A DNA stretch of 41,883 nucleotides from NCBI GenBank assembly GCA_003864455.1, contig BGZN01000013.1, forward strand, positions 1 through 41,883, given 5' to 3'. Below are positions 31,534 to 39,993 of this stretch, one piece after another. The position numbers were made by a program, and so were the translations under genes. Below the pieces are notes generated by a model. That model searched no databases. It was given only the letters and a program-made list of their open reading frames with translations, and was not told where the DNA came from. Numbering within the stretch: position 1 is the first letter of the stretch; the number at the start of each line of letters is the position of its first letter. This DNA comes from Candidatus Termititenax aidoneus. Lineage in GTDB: Bacteria > Margulisbacteria > Termititenacia > Termititenacales > Termititenacaceae.

Positions 31534-32220
31534 CTAATTCCAAACAGCGCCGGTAACACCGCCCGGCGCATGGATATCACCAGTAACAGTTATGGTGGAG
31601 CCATACATACTCCCAGTGGTATAAAGTTTAACGTTACTAAGCCCTTCTGGTGCGCTAATTGTGCCAACTCGGACATTGCCGGAAACAATTAAACCGCTTC
31701 CAGAACCCTTACCATATTCTTTGTAACCATCGCCAATTTTTAATAAGCTACCTTTAGAATACAAACCTCTCACACCATGAGCATACGGCGCGGCGGTCAA
31801 CTGAACTAGCGGTTTGAGCAAATAAGGAGATGAATCACCGCCATTTTTTAATGTCTCCCACCTCTGCTTATTAGAATCACTTGTCATATAAACCCTTACC
31901 CAAATATCGTTATAATTAGCAAGCTTGGCAAAAGCGTCAGGCGGCAAAGTAATTTTTGTCGCATATATACCGTTATAAACTCTAACTGACCGTACTAAAT
32001 CTTCACTATATATGACATCTGTGCTGTTATTGGTAGCCTCAGTATTGCTGCTGCAAAACTCAAATCCCATATACACAGTGCCGAAATAAGGCCGTCCCAA
32101 ATAATCTGTAAAGTAGCCTTGAAATTGGAAAGTATTATTGGTGCTCGGAGGAGTAGTCGCCAACGCAAATAAAAAACAACTCAGCATTAAAATAAATATT
32201 ATAATTTTTGTATAACGCAT
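31534..32220 (-). CDS. Secreted protein, paralogue of the gene at 32233
   Basis: A 228-aa protein with a signal peptide (residues 1-20, RYTKIIIFILMLSCFLFALA). The mature part starts NNTFQFQGYFTDYLGRPYFG and later shows VRVYNGIYATKITLP, IWVRVYM and a C-terminal repeat-like region (KIGDGYKEYGKGSGSGLIVSGNVRVG) ending GAVWN. The order matches its upstream neighbour (FQG..., NGIY, VRG, IG...), so the two are paralogues. Beta-rich; probably an extracellular or surface protein. The start at 32220 is chosen because GGGAG is correctly spaced; the ATG at 32232 is too close to its ribosome site. Confidence 0.7.
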   Translation of the reverse strand: MRYTKIIIFILMLSCFLFALATTPPSTNNTFQFQGYFTDYLGRPYFGTVYMGFEFCSSNTEATNNSTDVIYSEDLVRSVRVYNGIYATKITLPPDAFAKLANYNDIWVRVYMTSDSNKQRWETLKNGGDSSPYLLKPLVQLTAAPYAHGVRGLYSKGSLLKIGDGYKEYGKGSGSGLIVSGNVRVGTISAPEGLSNVKLYTTGSMYGSTITVTGDIHAPGGVTGAVWN

Positions 32221-32232
32221 ATTTACTCCCAT

Positions 32233-32895
32233 TTACTCCCATTTAACATTATAGACTTTATCCCCTGTAATAGTGCCCCCACTGATGTTGGCAGCCTGGA
32301 GAGCAGTTGCTCCGGCTGCATTTCCGCTTACATGCAAGGCATAGGTATTATTAGCAGCATCTTTGCCGATGCTAACTTTATAGCCGCTTGCGACGGATAA
32401 TCCACCTGAATTATCTGCAGAATAACTACCAATACCTAAATTACCCTCAGGTGAGATATGAACACCTCTGACCTTGAGCGCCATGGGCACTCCGAGCAGA
32501 TGCACACGCGGCTCTAAACGATATTTTAGAGTACTATTATCACTCTCCTTGGCATTGAATATTGCCGAATTGTCAACACCACCACCCTGAGCCAAATAGA
32601 TCTCCAGATAAATATTATCCTGCGCCATAAGCGTATCCATATTTTCAGTAGTAAACTCTAGCTCCACCGTATAAATGCCATTATCTATGTTAGCACTGCC
32701 AACATGAAACGTTTTTATCATCTCTGTACCATTCTGGGAAACATTAAATATCTTTACACCTACGGACAACTGTCCTGTATAGCCGTAGCCGTCAGAGCCT
32801 CTAATATTTCCTTGAAAAACCAATTTATTGTTCCACGCAGGCAAAAAGGCTGTCAGCAACAGGCTTATGAGCACAATATTTCGTAAATAGCGCAT
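32233..32895 (-). CDS. Secreted protein, paralogue of the gene at 31534
   Basis: A 220-aa protein with a signal peptide (RYLRNIVLISLLLTAFLPAW). It contains KLVFQGNIRGSDGYGYTGQL, NIDNGIYTVELEF, YLEIYLAQGGG, LKYRLEPRVHLLGVPMALKV and a tail-fibre-like end (GNAAGATALQAANISGGTIT) closing NVKWE. Function unknown; a beta-sandwich exported protein is likely. The ATG at 32895 has a GAGGGGG site. The gene is divergent from ileS and the next gene follows its stop with a short duplicated TGGGAGTAAA. Confidence 0.7.
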   Translation of the reverse strand: MRYLRNIVLISLLLTAFLPAWNNKLVFQGNIRGSDGYGYTGQLSVGVKIFNVSQNGTEMIKTFHVGSANIDNGIYTVELEFTTENMDTLMAQDNIYLEIYLAQGGGVDNSAIFNAKESDNSTLKYRLEPRVHLLGVPMALKVRGVHISPEGNLGIGSYSADNSGGLSVASGYKVSIGKDAANNTYALHVSGNAAGATALQAANISGGTITGDKVYNVKWE

Positions 32896-33004
32896 GAAAT
32901 CCCCCTCAAAAGTATAACACAAGCCGTTTTTTATGTAAGTATATCGATGGGGAGTCAGACTATCATGTATCGATATTTTGTGTTCAATGTGTTTAAATAC
33001 GGCC

Positions 33005-35890
33005 ATGTCCGAAGCCAAAAAATTCAAAGACACGCTAAATCTGCCCAAAACTGATTTTCCGATCCGCGCAGGATTGGCCGCGCGCGAGCCGGAAATCCTG
33101 CGGGAGATGACCGAGCAAAATCTTTACGCTAAATTATTAAAAAAAAATAAGCAAAAAAAATATGTCTTGCACGATGGTCCGCCGTATCCCAACGGGGATA
33201 TTCATCTGGGGCACGCGCTGAATAAAACGCTCAAGGATATTGTCAATCGCTACATGGCCATGACCGGCCGCGCGACGCCGTATATTCCGGGCTGGGACTG
33301 CCACGGCCTGCCTATCGAAACGCAATTATTAAAAGACCTGAAAAAAGCCCAAAAGCCGATCCCGGCCAAAGCGGAATTTCGCCAGGGCTGCCAGGAGTAC
33401 GCGCTGGGCTATGTGGAAAAGCAGCGCGAGCAGTTTCAACGGCTGGGCGTGCTGGCCGACTGGGAAAATCCTTATCTGACTTTGCAGCCGGAATACGAGG
33501 CCGAGACGCTACGCGCCTTTAAAGAGTTGGCCGTCAACGGCTATGTCTACAAAGGCAACAAACCGATACACTGGTGCATGGAGTGCCAGACCGCGCTGGC
33601 TGAAGCGGAGATCGAGTACGCCGAGCACAAATCGCCTTCTATCTACATGAAATTTAAATTGCTCCAAACTACTGACGAAAAATTAAAAAACGCCAGCTTG
33701 ATAGTCTGGACAACCACGCCGTGGACAATGCCGGCCAATGTCGCCGTGGCGGTCAATCCGGAAATGAATTATGTGGTTTGCGAGGCGGTCACTTCGACTC
33801 CGCTCAGTGACCGCTATGTCGTGGGTGAGGCGGCTTCGGCCGGCGCTTCGACAGGCTCAGCCACCGTTGAGGCCGAAGCCGCCACCGCCGCCGCCGCCAC
33901 TTCGACTCCTTTCGGCTGCGCTCAAGGCAAGCAGTTCAGCGGCCGCTACGTAGTAGGTGAGCCGCTGGCCGCTAGAGTTTTTCAAGAACTGGGGCTGGAG
34001 TACAAGATCACCGCCGTGCTGACCGGCCAAGAGCTGGCCGGCTCGGTCAGCAAACATCCGTATCTCGACCGCCAGTCGCCGGTCGTCTGCGCGGAATACG
34101 TTACGGCGGAGGACGGCACTGGCTGCGTGCATATCGCGCCCGGCCACGGACAGGAAGACCATGCCATCGGCTTGAAGTATGACTTGCCGGTCTTGATGCC
34201 GGTCGACGAAAAAGGTATTTTGACCCAGGAGGCTGGACAATTTGCCGGACTGAAAGTAACCGACGCCAACGCCAAAATCATCGAGCGCCTGCGCGAACTC
34301 GGCACATTGCTCAAGGTGAAAACTATCACACACTCTTATCCGCACTGCTGGCGCTGTAAAAATCCGGTTATTTTCCGCGCCACTCCGCAGTGGTTTGTGG
34401 CCATGGACAAAACCGGCAAACACGGCGCGATACGCGCCAAAGCTCTGGCCGCGATCAAAAATCAAATAAAATGGCTGCCGGACTGGGGACAAAACCGCAT
34501 TTACACCATGATCGAAAAAAGGCCGGACTGGTGCATTTCCCGCCAGCGTTCGTGGGGCATACCGCTGCCGATCTTTTACTGCGCGGACTGCGGCGAGGCG
34601 CAGTTTGCTCCGGAATTTTTTGACGCGGTAATTCAGCAGGTGCAAAAAGAAGGCTCGAATGTCTGGTTTACTAAAAGCGCGGCGGAAATTTTACCGGCCG
34701 GACTGCGCTGTCAATGCGGCGGCCAAAAATTCCGCCAGGAGACGGACATTCTCGACGTCTGGTTTGAATCCGGCGCTTCACAGGCGGCGGTCTTGCGCCA
34801 GCGTCCGGAATTGTACTGGCCGGCAGACCTGTATCTCGAAGGCTCGGATCAACACCGCGGCTGGTTTCATTCTTCGCTGCTGCTTTCGATCGGCTGTTAC
34901 GGCGAGCCGCCGTACAAAACCGCGCTGACCCACGGATTCACTGTCGATGACAAAGGCCGCAAGCTTTCTAAATCGCTGGGCAACACTGTCGATATACAAA
35001 AAACCATTAATACTTTTGGCGCGGACGTCGTGCGTTTTTGGACAGCGTCTGTGGATTTCAAAAACGATTTGGCCGTCTCGGATTCGATTTTGAAACAGGT
35101 GCAGGAATATTACAGCAAGATCCGCAACACCTGGCGGTTTATGCTGTCCAATCTGTCTGATTATCGGACGGCAGAGCAAGCCGAGCTGCTGCCGGTCGAC
35201 AAATGGATAGTCTCGCGCCTGCAGGGTCTGGTCGGCGAGATCAACAACGCTTATCAGAATTTTGATTTTCACCGCATTTGCCACCGCGCGCATGAATTTT
35301 GCGCCAATGATCTGTCGGCTGTGTACCTCGATCTGCAAAAAGACAATCTCTACTGCAACGCGCCGGACGCGCCGGAACGCCGCAGCTGCCAGGAAGCGCT
35401 GAAAATAATTCTGCTCACGCTGGTCAAATTATTAACGCCGATTTTGGCTTACACCTGCGAAGATATTTATAAGCACATCAAACAAATCGCGCCGGAAGAA
35501 AAAGCGGAATTTGTTGTCCTGACCGATTTGCCGCAAGTCCGGCCGGAACTGATCGACAAAGCTTTGGAAGAAAAATACGCGCGCGTTTTAAAAATCCGGG
35601 ACGAAGTGTACAAAGCTCTGGAAACCCAGCGCGCGGAAAAAGTCCTGGCATCTTCCACCGAAGCGGCGGTAACCCTCTACGCGCCGGCGGAGCTGGTCAA
35701 AGATCTTACGGCCGCGGAACTGGAAAATTTCTTGATCGTCTCGCGGGTGGTTATTCAAGCCGGCGCTTTAAAAGCGGAAGTCCGCAAAGCCGCCGGCGAA
35801 AAATGCGTGCGCTGCTGGCGGTTTTTTGAAAATCTGAACGCTGACCAAATCTGTCCGCGTTGCGCCGCGGCAGTCAGCGGCTCAAGGTAA
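33005..35890 (+). CDS. ileS: Isoleucyl-tRNA synthetase with an in-frame repeat insertion
   Basis: A 961-aa class I synthetase charging tRNA-Ile. HIGH motif HLGH at 67-70 (GPPYPNGDIHLGH), KMSKS motif KLSKS at 653-657, WWT-type editing segment IVWTTTPWTMPANVAVAVNP, and a C-terminal zinc site (KCVRCWRFFENL... CPRC). In the editing domain, after NYVVCEA, about 44 extra residues (~262-313) rich in Ala/Ser/Thr are inserted between two copies of RYVVGE. The inserted DNA is palindromic and repeat-like but stays in frame. The ATG at 33005 (MSEAKKFKDTLNLP) fits the family start; a weak extended -10 (TGTTTAAAT) ends 6 nt before it. Confidence 0.94.
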   Translation: MSEAKKFKDTLNLPKTDFPIRAGLAAREPEILREMTEQNLYAKLLKKNKQKKYVLHDGPPYPNGDIHLGHALNKTLKDIVNRYMAMTGRATPYIPGWDCHGLPIETQLLKDLKKAQKPIPAKAEFRQGCQEYALGYVEKQREQFQRLGVLADWENPYLTLQPEYEAETLRAFKELAVNGYVYKGNKPIHWCMECQTALAEAEIEYAEHKSPSIYMKFKLLQTTDEKLKNASLIVWTTTPWTMPANVAVAVNPEMNYVVCEAVTSTPLSDRYVVGEAASAGASTGSATVEAEAATAAAATSTPFGCAQGKQFSGRYVVGEPLAARVFQELGLEYKITAVLTGQELAGSVSKHPYLDRQSPVVCAEYVTAEDGTGCVHIAPGHGQEDHAIGLKYDLPVLMPVDEKGILTQEAGQFAGLKVTDANAKIIERLRELGTLLKVKTITHSYPHCWRCKNPVIFRATPQWFVAMDKTGKHGAIRAKALAAIKNQIKWLPDWGQNRIYTMIEKRPDWCISRQRSWGIPLPIFYCADCGEAQFAPEFFDAVIQQVQKEGSNVWFTKSAAEILPAGLRCQCGGQKFRQETDILDVWFESGASQAAVLRQRPELYWPADLYLEGSDQHRGWFHSSLLLSIGCYGEPPYKTALTHGFTVDDKGRKLSKSLGNTVDIQKTINTFGADVVRFWTASVDFKNDLAVSDSILKQVQEYYSKIRNTWRFMLSNLSDYRTAEQAELLPVDKWIVSRLQGLVGEINNAYQNFDFHRICHRAHEFCANDLSAVYLDLQKDNLYCNAPDAPERRSCQEALKIILLTLVKLLTPILAYTCEDIYKHIKQIAPEEKAEFVVLTDLPQVRPELIDKALEEKYARVLKIRDEVYKALETQRAEKVLASSTEAAVTLYAPAELVKDLTAAELENFLIVSRVVIQAGALKAEVRKAAGEKCVRCWRFFENLNADQICPRCAAAVSGSR
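33787..33944. repeat. Palindromic repeat cluster inserted in the ileS coding sequence
   Basis: Three related units containing CTTCGAC...GCTCA: an imperfect palindrome with GGTCACT/AGTGACC ends (33787-33812), a unit bounded by GGCTTCGGCC/GGCCGAAGCC (33832-33841 and 33871-33880), and a third at about 33899-33930 (CACTTCGACTCC...GCGCTCA). They resemble dispersed extragenic palindromic repeats. Two copies of a CCGCTAyGTnGTnGGTGAG segment flank the insert, 132 nt apart. Confidence 0.7.
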
Positions 35891-35924
35891 TTACAAGCCG
35901 CGCAAAATATAGTAACATTATTTC

Positions 35925-36500
35925 ATGCTGAAAAAACGAATCCTGGCCGCGGCGCTGCTTTTAAGCTGCGCGCTGTTTTTGAATGGTTGCAAAGTCATGA
36001 CCGCTATCCGCAATGCTTTGCGTTTCGGCGAAGTAACGGAATTTAATTACGGCGTGTCCGCGCTGCAATATTTGCCGGATATAGATCAGCGCGCCAAAGT
36101 CTGGCGGCGCGACGCTTATCTTTTTGCCATCTCCGAAGCGGAGATCGACGCCAGCGGCAACAGCAACAAATGGGCGTATCTTTTTTATTCGCCGGGCTCT
36201 GGCAAATCGATCATCTACACTTACGACTCCGGCTACATCGCGCAAAAAGAAACTGTGCTTTCGCCGCTCAATCCGGTGCTCAATCTAAAAATCGACACGC
36301 CGACCGCGCTGCGCAAAGCCACGGAAGCCGCCCGCGCTTTTATCGAAGAATCCGGCACAGTAACCAGAGTAATCTCGCTGATCGGTCCGCCTTACGACAC
36401 GCGGCAAAAAACGTCAAAATGGCAGGTGATTTTTTACGGCAGCAACAAAAAATATGCCGTGGTGCTCGACGCGGAAACCGGACAGGCGCTCAGCAAATAG
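35925..36500 (+). CDS. Lipoprotein with a PepSY-like region
   Basis: A 191-aa protein with a lipoprotein signal (LAAALLLSCALFLNGC, lipobox Cys at 22). The mature part has KWAYLFYSPGSGKSIIYTYD, then a helix (TALRKATEAARAFIEE) and a terminal strand pair KWQVIFYGSNKKYAVVLDAETG, which recalls PepSY domains (helix plus strands, G-x-x-x). It likely sits on the outer face of a membrane. Function unknown. A weak TAACAT box ends 6 nt before the ATG, with no ribosome site. The 3' end overlaps the convergent folC by 11 nt. Confidence 0.65.
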   Translation: MLKKRILAAALLLSCALFLNGCKVMTAIRNALRFGEVTEFNYGVSALQYLPDIDQRAKVWRRDAYLFAISEAEIDASGNSNKWAYLFYSPGSGKSIIYTYDSGYIAQKETVLSPLNPVLNLKIDTPTALRKATEAARAFIEESGTVTRVISLIGPPYDTRQKTSKWQVIFYGSNKKYAVVLDAETGQALSK

Positions 36501-37653
36501 CGCGCGGCAATTTGTATTTCTTAAAAATCTCGCCCACTAAATGAAAAGAGCCGGCCGCGGCAGCCGGCACTTGCAGACGCGAGGCTTCGCGCGCGGCCAG
36601 ACGGCAGGCGGACGGGACATTGGGTTTAATCACCGCGGGAATGCCGCAGGCGCGCGCGGACGCGGCTATTTCGGCGGCCGGGAAAGCTTCTTCACGGCGT
36701 GACGAAGGTAAAGTAACGGCGATCAATAAAACGATTTGTGGTTTCAAAACAGCCAATATTTTTTTTAAATTTTTGCGGCGCATTAAACCAAAAACCAAAA
36801 TTTTAGGCCGGACAGTTTGCAGTAAATTGGCAAAGGCCTGCGGATTGTGCGCCACATCGAGATAAAACGGCGGAGTGTCCAGCCATTTTTGCAGGCGGCC
36901 GGGGAAGATAGTTTTTTGCAGGCCTTTCTTGATCAATCCGGACGGCAATTTTAAAAGCCGCAAAGCTGTTAGGACGAGTTGTTTGTTGTCCATATCGGAG
37001 ATTATTTTTAATTTGATTCCATATTTAGCCGCTCGTTTTTTTATTACGGCCATGACTTCTGGTTTTTGCCGGACTGTCGCCAGCGGCGCGCCTTTTTTAA
37101 TAATGCCGGCCTTTTCTGCGGCAATTTTTTTCAGGCTCACTCCCAGCACAGCCTCGTGATCGTAATCGACCGGCGTGATAATCGTCAAAACAGGCCGGCA
37201 GGCATTGGTCGCGTCATATTTGCCGCCCAAGCCGGTTTCCAAAACCGCCAGCTTGATCTTTTGTTCTTGAAAAAAAACAAAAGCCATAGCTGTCAGAATC
37301 TCAAATTCCGTGATATTCCGTACCCGCTGTGCCGCTTTATTGACCTGAAAAAATATTCTGGCAAAATCCCGTCGGGAAATTTCCCGGCCGTCAATTAAAA
37401 AACGTTCGGTATACTCGACCAAATGCGGCGAGAGGTATGTCCCCACTTTGTAACCGCATTCGCGCAGAGCATTCGCGGCCAGCAGCGCTGTCGAACCTTT
37501 GCCGTTCGTGCCGGCAATATGCACGGCTTTGATCTTGCGCTGCGGTTCACCCAGCAAAGACAATAATTCTGTGATACGTTCCAGCCCGGGCTTGATGCCG
37601 GCAAAACGCCTGTAACGCTCCAGTTTTCTGACTGTCCAAAAATATTTAAGCAT
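36490..37653 (-). CDS. folC: Folylpolyglutamate/dihydrofolate synthase
   Basis: FolC adds glutamates to folates (and may glutamylate dihydropteroate). The 387-aa protein has the Mur-ligase-like ATP loop VHIAGTNGKGSTALLAA, the YLSPHLVEYTERFLIDG segment, LAVLETGLGGKYDATNA, ITPVDYDHEAVLG and LDVAHNPQAFANLL. The ATG at 37653 overlaps the dxs stop (8 nt), so it is the last gene of the xseA-xseB-ispA-PAP2-dxs-folC run. The C-terminal region is shorter than in some family members. Confidence 0.9.
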   Translation of the reverse strand: MLKYFWTVRKLERYRRFAGIKPGLERITELLSLLGEPQRKIKAVHIAGTNGKGSTALLAANALRECGYKVGTYLSPHLVEYTERFLIDGREISRRDFARIFFQVNKAAQRVRNITEFEILTAMAFVFFQEQKIKLAVLETGLGGKYDATNACRPVLTIITPVDYDHEAVLGVSLKKIAAEKAGIIKKGAPLATVRQKPEVMAVIKKRAAKYGIKLKIISDMDNKQLVLTALRLLKLPSGLIKKGLQKTIFPGRLQKWLDTPPFYLDVAHNPQAFANLLQTVRPKILVFGLMRRKNLKKILAVLKPQIVLLIAVTLPSSRREEAFPAAEIAASARACGIPAVIKPNVPSACRLAAREASRLQVPAAAAGSFHLVGEIFKKYKLPRAIC

Positions 37654-39505
37654 CGAAAAGTTTAGCGAGAGTTTCGACATCCAGACCGCAGTCCTGATAA
37701 AGCTGCTCGACAGCGCCTTGTCCGACAAAATTATCCGGCACGCCGCAAATAATGTGCGGCACGGAAATTTTTAATTCCGTTAGGGCTTCCGCCACCGCCG
37801 CGCCAAAACCGCCGCGCCTTGAATTTTCTTCAACAGTGCATAATTTTTTAGCTTTTTTAGTTGTGGTCTGCAATAATTCTTTGTCCAGAGGCGCAGCAAA
37901 ACGCGCGTTGACCACGCAAATATTCCGGCCGGTCTGTTTGGCGGCTTTGACCGACTGCGCGACCATAGCGCCGATTGCCCAAACCGCTATTTCCGCGTCC
38001 GCCTGGCCATACACGATCTCGCCTTTGCCCAGCTCCACGTCCCGCGCGTCCCGCTCCGCGTCCCAGAACAACGCCTTGCCGCGCGGATAGCGCAGCGCAA
38101 ACAACCTGGAGCAGGACAGGCCAAATTTAATTAAATCCTTTAATTCATTGGCGTCCTTGGGCGCGGCTAAAATCAAGCCCGGCACAGTCCGCAAAAACGA
38201 GAGATCAAAAACGCCGTGATGCGTCGGGCCGTCAGCTCCGACCAAGCCGGCGCGGTCTACCGCCAAAAACAAAGGCAGTTTTTGCAAAGCCGCGTCATGA
38301 ATTATCTGATCGTAAGCGCGCTGCAAAAAAGTGGAGTAAATAGCCGTAACCGGCTTTAGTCCGCCGGCGGCCAGACCTGCGGAAAAAGTTACAGCGTGTT
38401 CCTCGGCAATGCCCACATCAAAAAACCGCTTGGGATATTTTTCCGCAAAAGCGCTCAAGCCAGTGCCCTCCGCCATGGCCGCCGTAACTGCGCAAATCTT
38501 TTTATCCCCGGCGGCTTGTTTTAATAATTCCTCGCCAAAAACTCCGGTGTAAGAACGCTCGCCCTGCCGCAAATCTCCGGTCTCCAGAGCAAAACCGGAC
38601 ACGCCGTGAAAACGCGACGGCTCTTTTTCCGCCGGCGTGTAACCTTTGCCTTTTTTGGTCAGCACATGCAGCAGCACCGGCCGGTCAAAATCCTTGGCGT
38701 ATTTCAAAGCGGCCGCCAGCAACGAAATATTATGTCCGTCAAGCGGACCAAAATAAGTAAAACCCAAATCCTGAAAAAAGCCGGCCTTCTGCCGTTTGGC
38801 CAGTTCGCGGATAATAATGCCGCCGGTGCGGTTAATCAATTTGTCCACGGCCAGACGCAGCGGCCGGCCGATTGCCGGCAAAAGCCCCAGCATAAACTCG
38901 GTTTGTTTTTTCAAGCCGCGGTAAATATTGGACAAGCGCAGCTTGGTAATCATCTTGGCCAGCGTGCCGACCGGCTTGCCGATAGACATGCCGTTGTCGT
39001 TCAAAATAATCACAAATTTGCGCAGATTTTGCGCGTTATTCAGCGCTTCAAAAATCAAGCCGCCGGAAAACGACCCGTCGCCGACCACGGACACCACGGC
39101 AAAATTTTCTTTTTGAATATCGCGCGCTCTGGCGATGCCGACAGCCGCGGACACAGAAGTCGAGGCATGGCCGACAGTCAGCGTGTCGTAAATAGATTCC
39201 TCGCGTTTGGGAAAACCGGAGACGCCGTTGTACTGGCGCAAGGTGCTTATTTTCGCCAGACGCCCCGTCAAGATTTTATGCGCGTAAGCCTGGTGGCCGA
39301 CGTCCCAGATGAGTTTGTCCTGCGGCGTGTCCAGCACGGCGTGCAGTGCGATTGTTAATTCTACCGCACCCAAACTTGAGGCTAGATGTCCGCCGTTGGC
39401 GGAAACAGTCTGCAGGATTTTTTGCCGGATATCTCCGGCTAATTGCTTCAATTCGTGGAGCGAATATTTTTTTAGGTCGCGCGGATCGGAGTAACGCTCT
39501 AACAT
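37646..39505 (-). CDS. dxs: 1-deoxy-D-xylulose-5-phosphate synthase
   Basis: Dxs condenses pyruvate and glyceraldehyde-3-phosphate, the first step of the MEP isoprenoid pathway. The 619-aa protein has GGHLASSLGAVELTIALHAV, the TPP motif VVGDGSFSGGLIFEALNN, the catalytic Glu region FDVGIAEEHAVTFSAGLA and AVDRAGLVGADGPTHHGVFD. The start at 39505 (MLERYSDP) is the first ATG; TTG at 39511 is also possible. A TATAAT box (39514-39519) ends 8 nt before it, inside the end of the PAP2-like gene, so dxs may have its own leaderless promoter. Confidence 0.95.
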   Translation of the reverse strand: MLERYSDPRDLKKYSLHELKQLAGDIRQKILQTVSANGGHLASSLGAVELTIALHAVLDTPQDKLIWDVGHQAYAHKILTGRLAKISTLRQYNGVSGFPKREESIYDTLTVGHASTSVSAAVGIARARDIQKENFAVVSVVGDGSFSGGLIFEALNNAQNLRKFVIILNDNGMSIGKPVGTLAKMITKLRLSNIYRGLKKQTEFMLGLLPAIGRPLRLAVDKLINRTGGIIIRELAKRQKAGFFQDLGFTYFGPLDGHNISLLAAALKYAKDFDRPVLLHVLTKKGKGYTPAEKEPSRFHGVSGFALETGDLRQGERSYTGVFGEELLKQAAGDKKICAVTAAMAEGTGLSAFAEKYPKRFFDVGIAEEHAVTFSAGLAAGGLKPVTAIYSTFLQRAYDQIIHDAALQKLPLFLAVDRAGLVGADGPTHHGVFDLSFLRTVPGLILAAPKDANELKDLIKFGLSCSRLFALRYPRGKALFWDAERDARDVELGKGEIVYGQADAEIAVWAIGAMVAQSVKAAKQTGRNICVVNARFAAPLDKELLQTTTKKAKKLCTVEENSRRGGFGAAVAEALTELKISVPHIICGVPDNFVGQGAVEQLYQDCGLDVETLAKLFDA

Positions 39506-39507
39506 AA

Positions 39508-39993
39508 TCAAATATTATAAATCAGATGATAGGCAAACGCTAAAACAATGCCGAGCAGACCGCCGAAAAAAACTTCCAGCGGCGTGTGGCCGAGCAATTC
39601 TTTCAAGCGCAGCTCGTTGATTTTCTTTTTGGTGAAAAAATCCTGCATGAGCATATTCAGAATAGCCGCTTGTTTGCCGGCGGCGCGGCGCACGCCGGCG
39701 GCGTCATACATTACGACCATGCTAAAAATCAGCGCGATTGCAAAAGTTTTGGAACTCCAGCCGTCAGAAAAACCAATCGAAGCCGCCAGCGACAGCACCA
39801 TCGCCGCGTGCGAACTGGGCATGCCGCCTGGCTGCACAAAAACTTTGAAATTAAATTTGCGGTTGCGCAGATAATAAAAAAATATTTTTAAAACCTGCGC
39901 GGTCAGCATCGCCAGCACAGCGATGCGCACATGTTCATTGAGCGTTAAGCCGCACAGCATATTCACTAATTCCGTCCAAATTCTAGCCAGCAT
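39508..39993 (-). CDS. Divergent PAP2 family membrane protein (DUF212)
   Basis: A 161-aa membrane protein. Key motifs: FVQPGGMPSSHAAMVLSLA, VVMYDAAGVRRAAGKQAAIL and LLGHTPLEVFFGGLLG, the three active-site blocks of PAP2-like phosphatases in the YuiD/DUF212 branch, with four to five hydrophobic segments. It may act on a polyprenyl phosphate, in keeping with its place between ispA and dxs. The start directly follows the ispA stop (TAAATG). Confidence 0.88.
   Translation of the reverse strand: MLARIWTELVNMLCGLTLNEHVRIAVLAMLTAQVLKIFFYYLRNRKFNFKVFVQPGGMPSSHAAMVLSLAASIGFSDGWSSKTFAIALIFSMVVMYDAAGVRRAAGKQAAILNMLMQDFFTKKKINELRLKELLGHTPLEVFFGGLLGIVLAFAYHLIYNI
39514..39519 (-). promoter_or_regulatory. 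-10 box ahead of dxs
   Basis: Minus strand TATAAT, 8 nt before the dxs ATG, inside the last codons of the PAP2-like gene. An internal promoter is possible; without a TGn extension it is weaker evidence than the other sites. Confidence 0.35.

Noticed and set aside
32896-33048. Upstream extension of the secreted protein gene
   Set aside because: The signal peptide and GAGGGGG ribosome site fix the start at 32895; the extension overlaps ileS.
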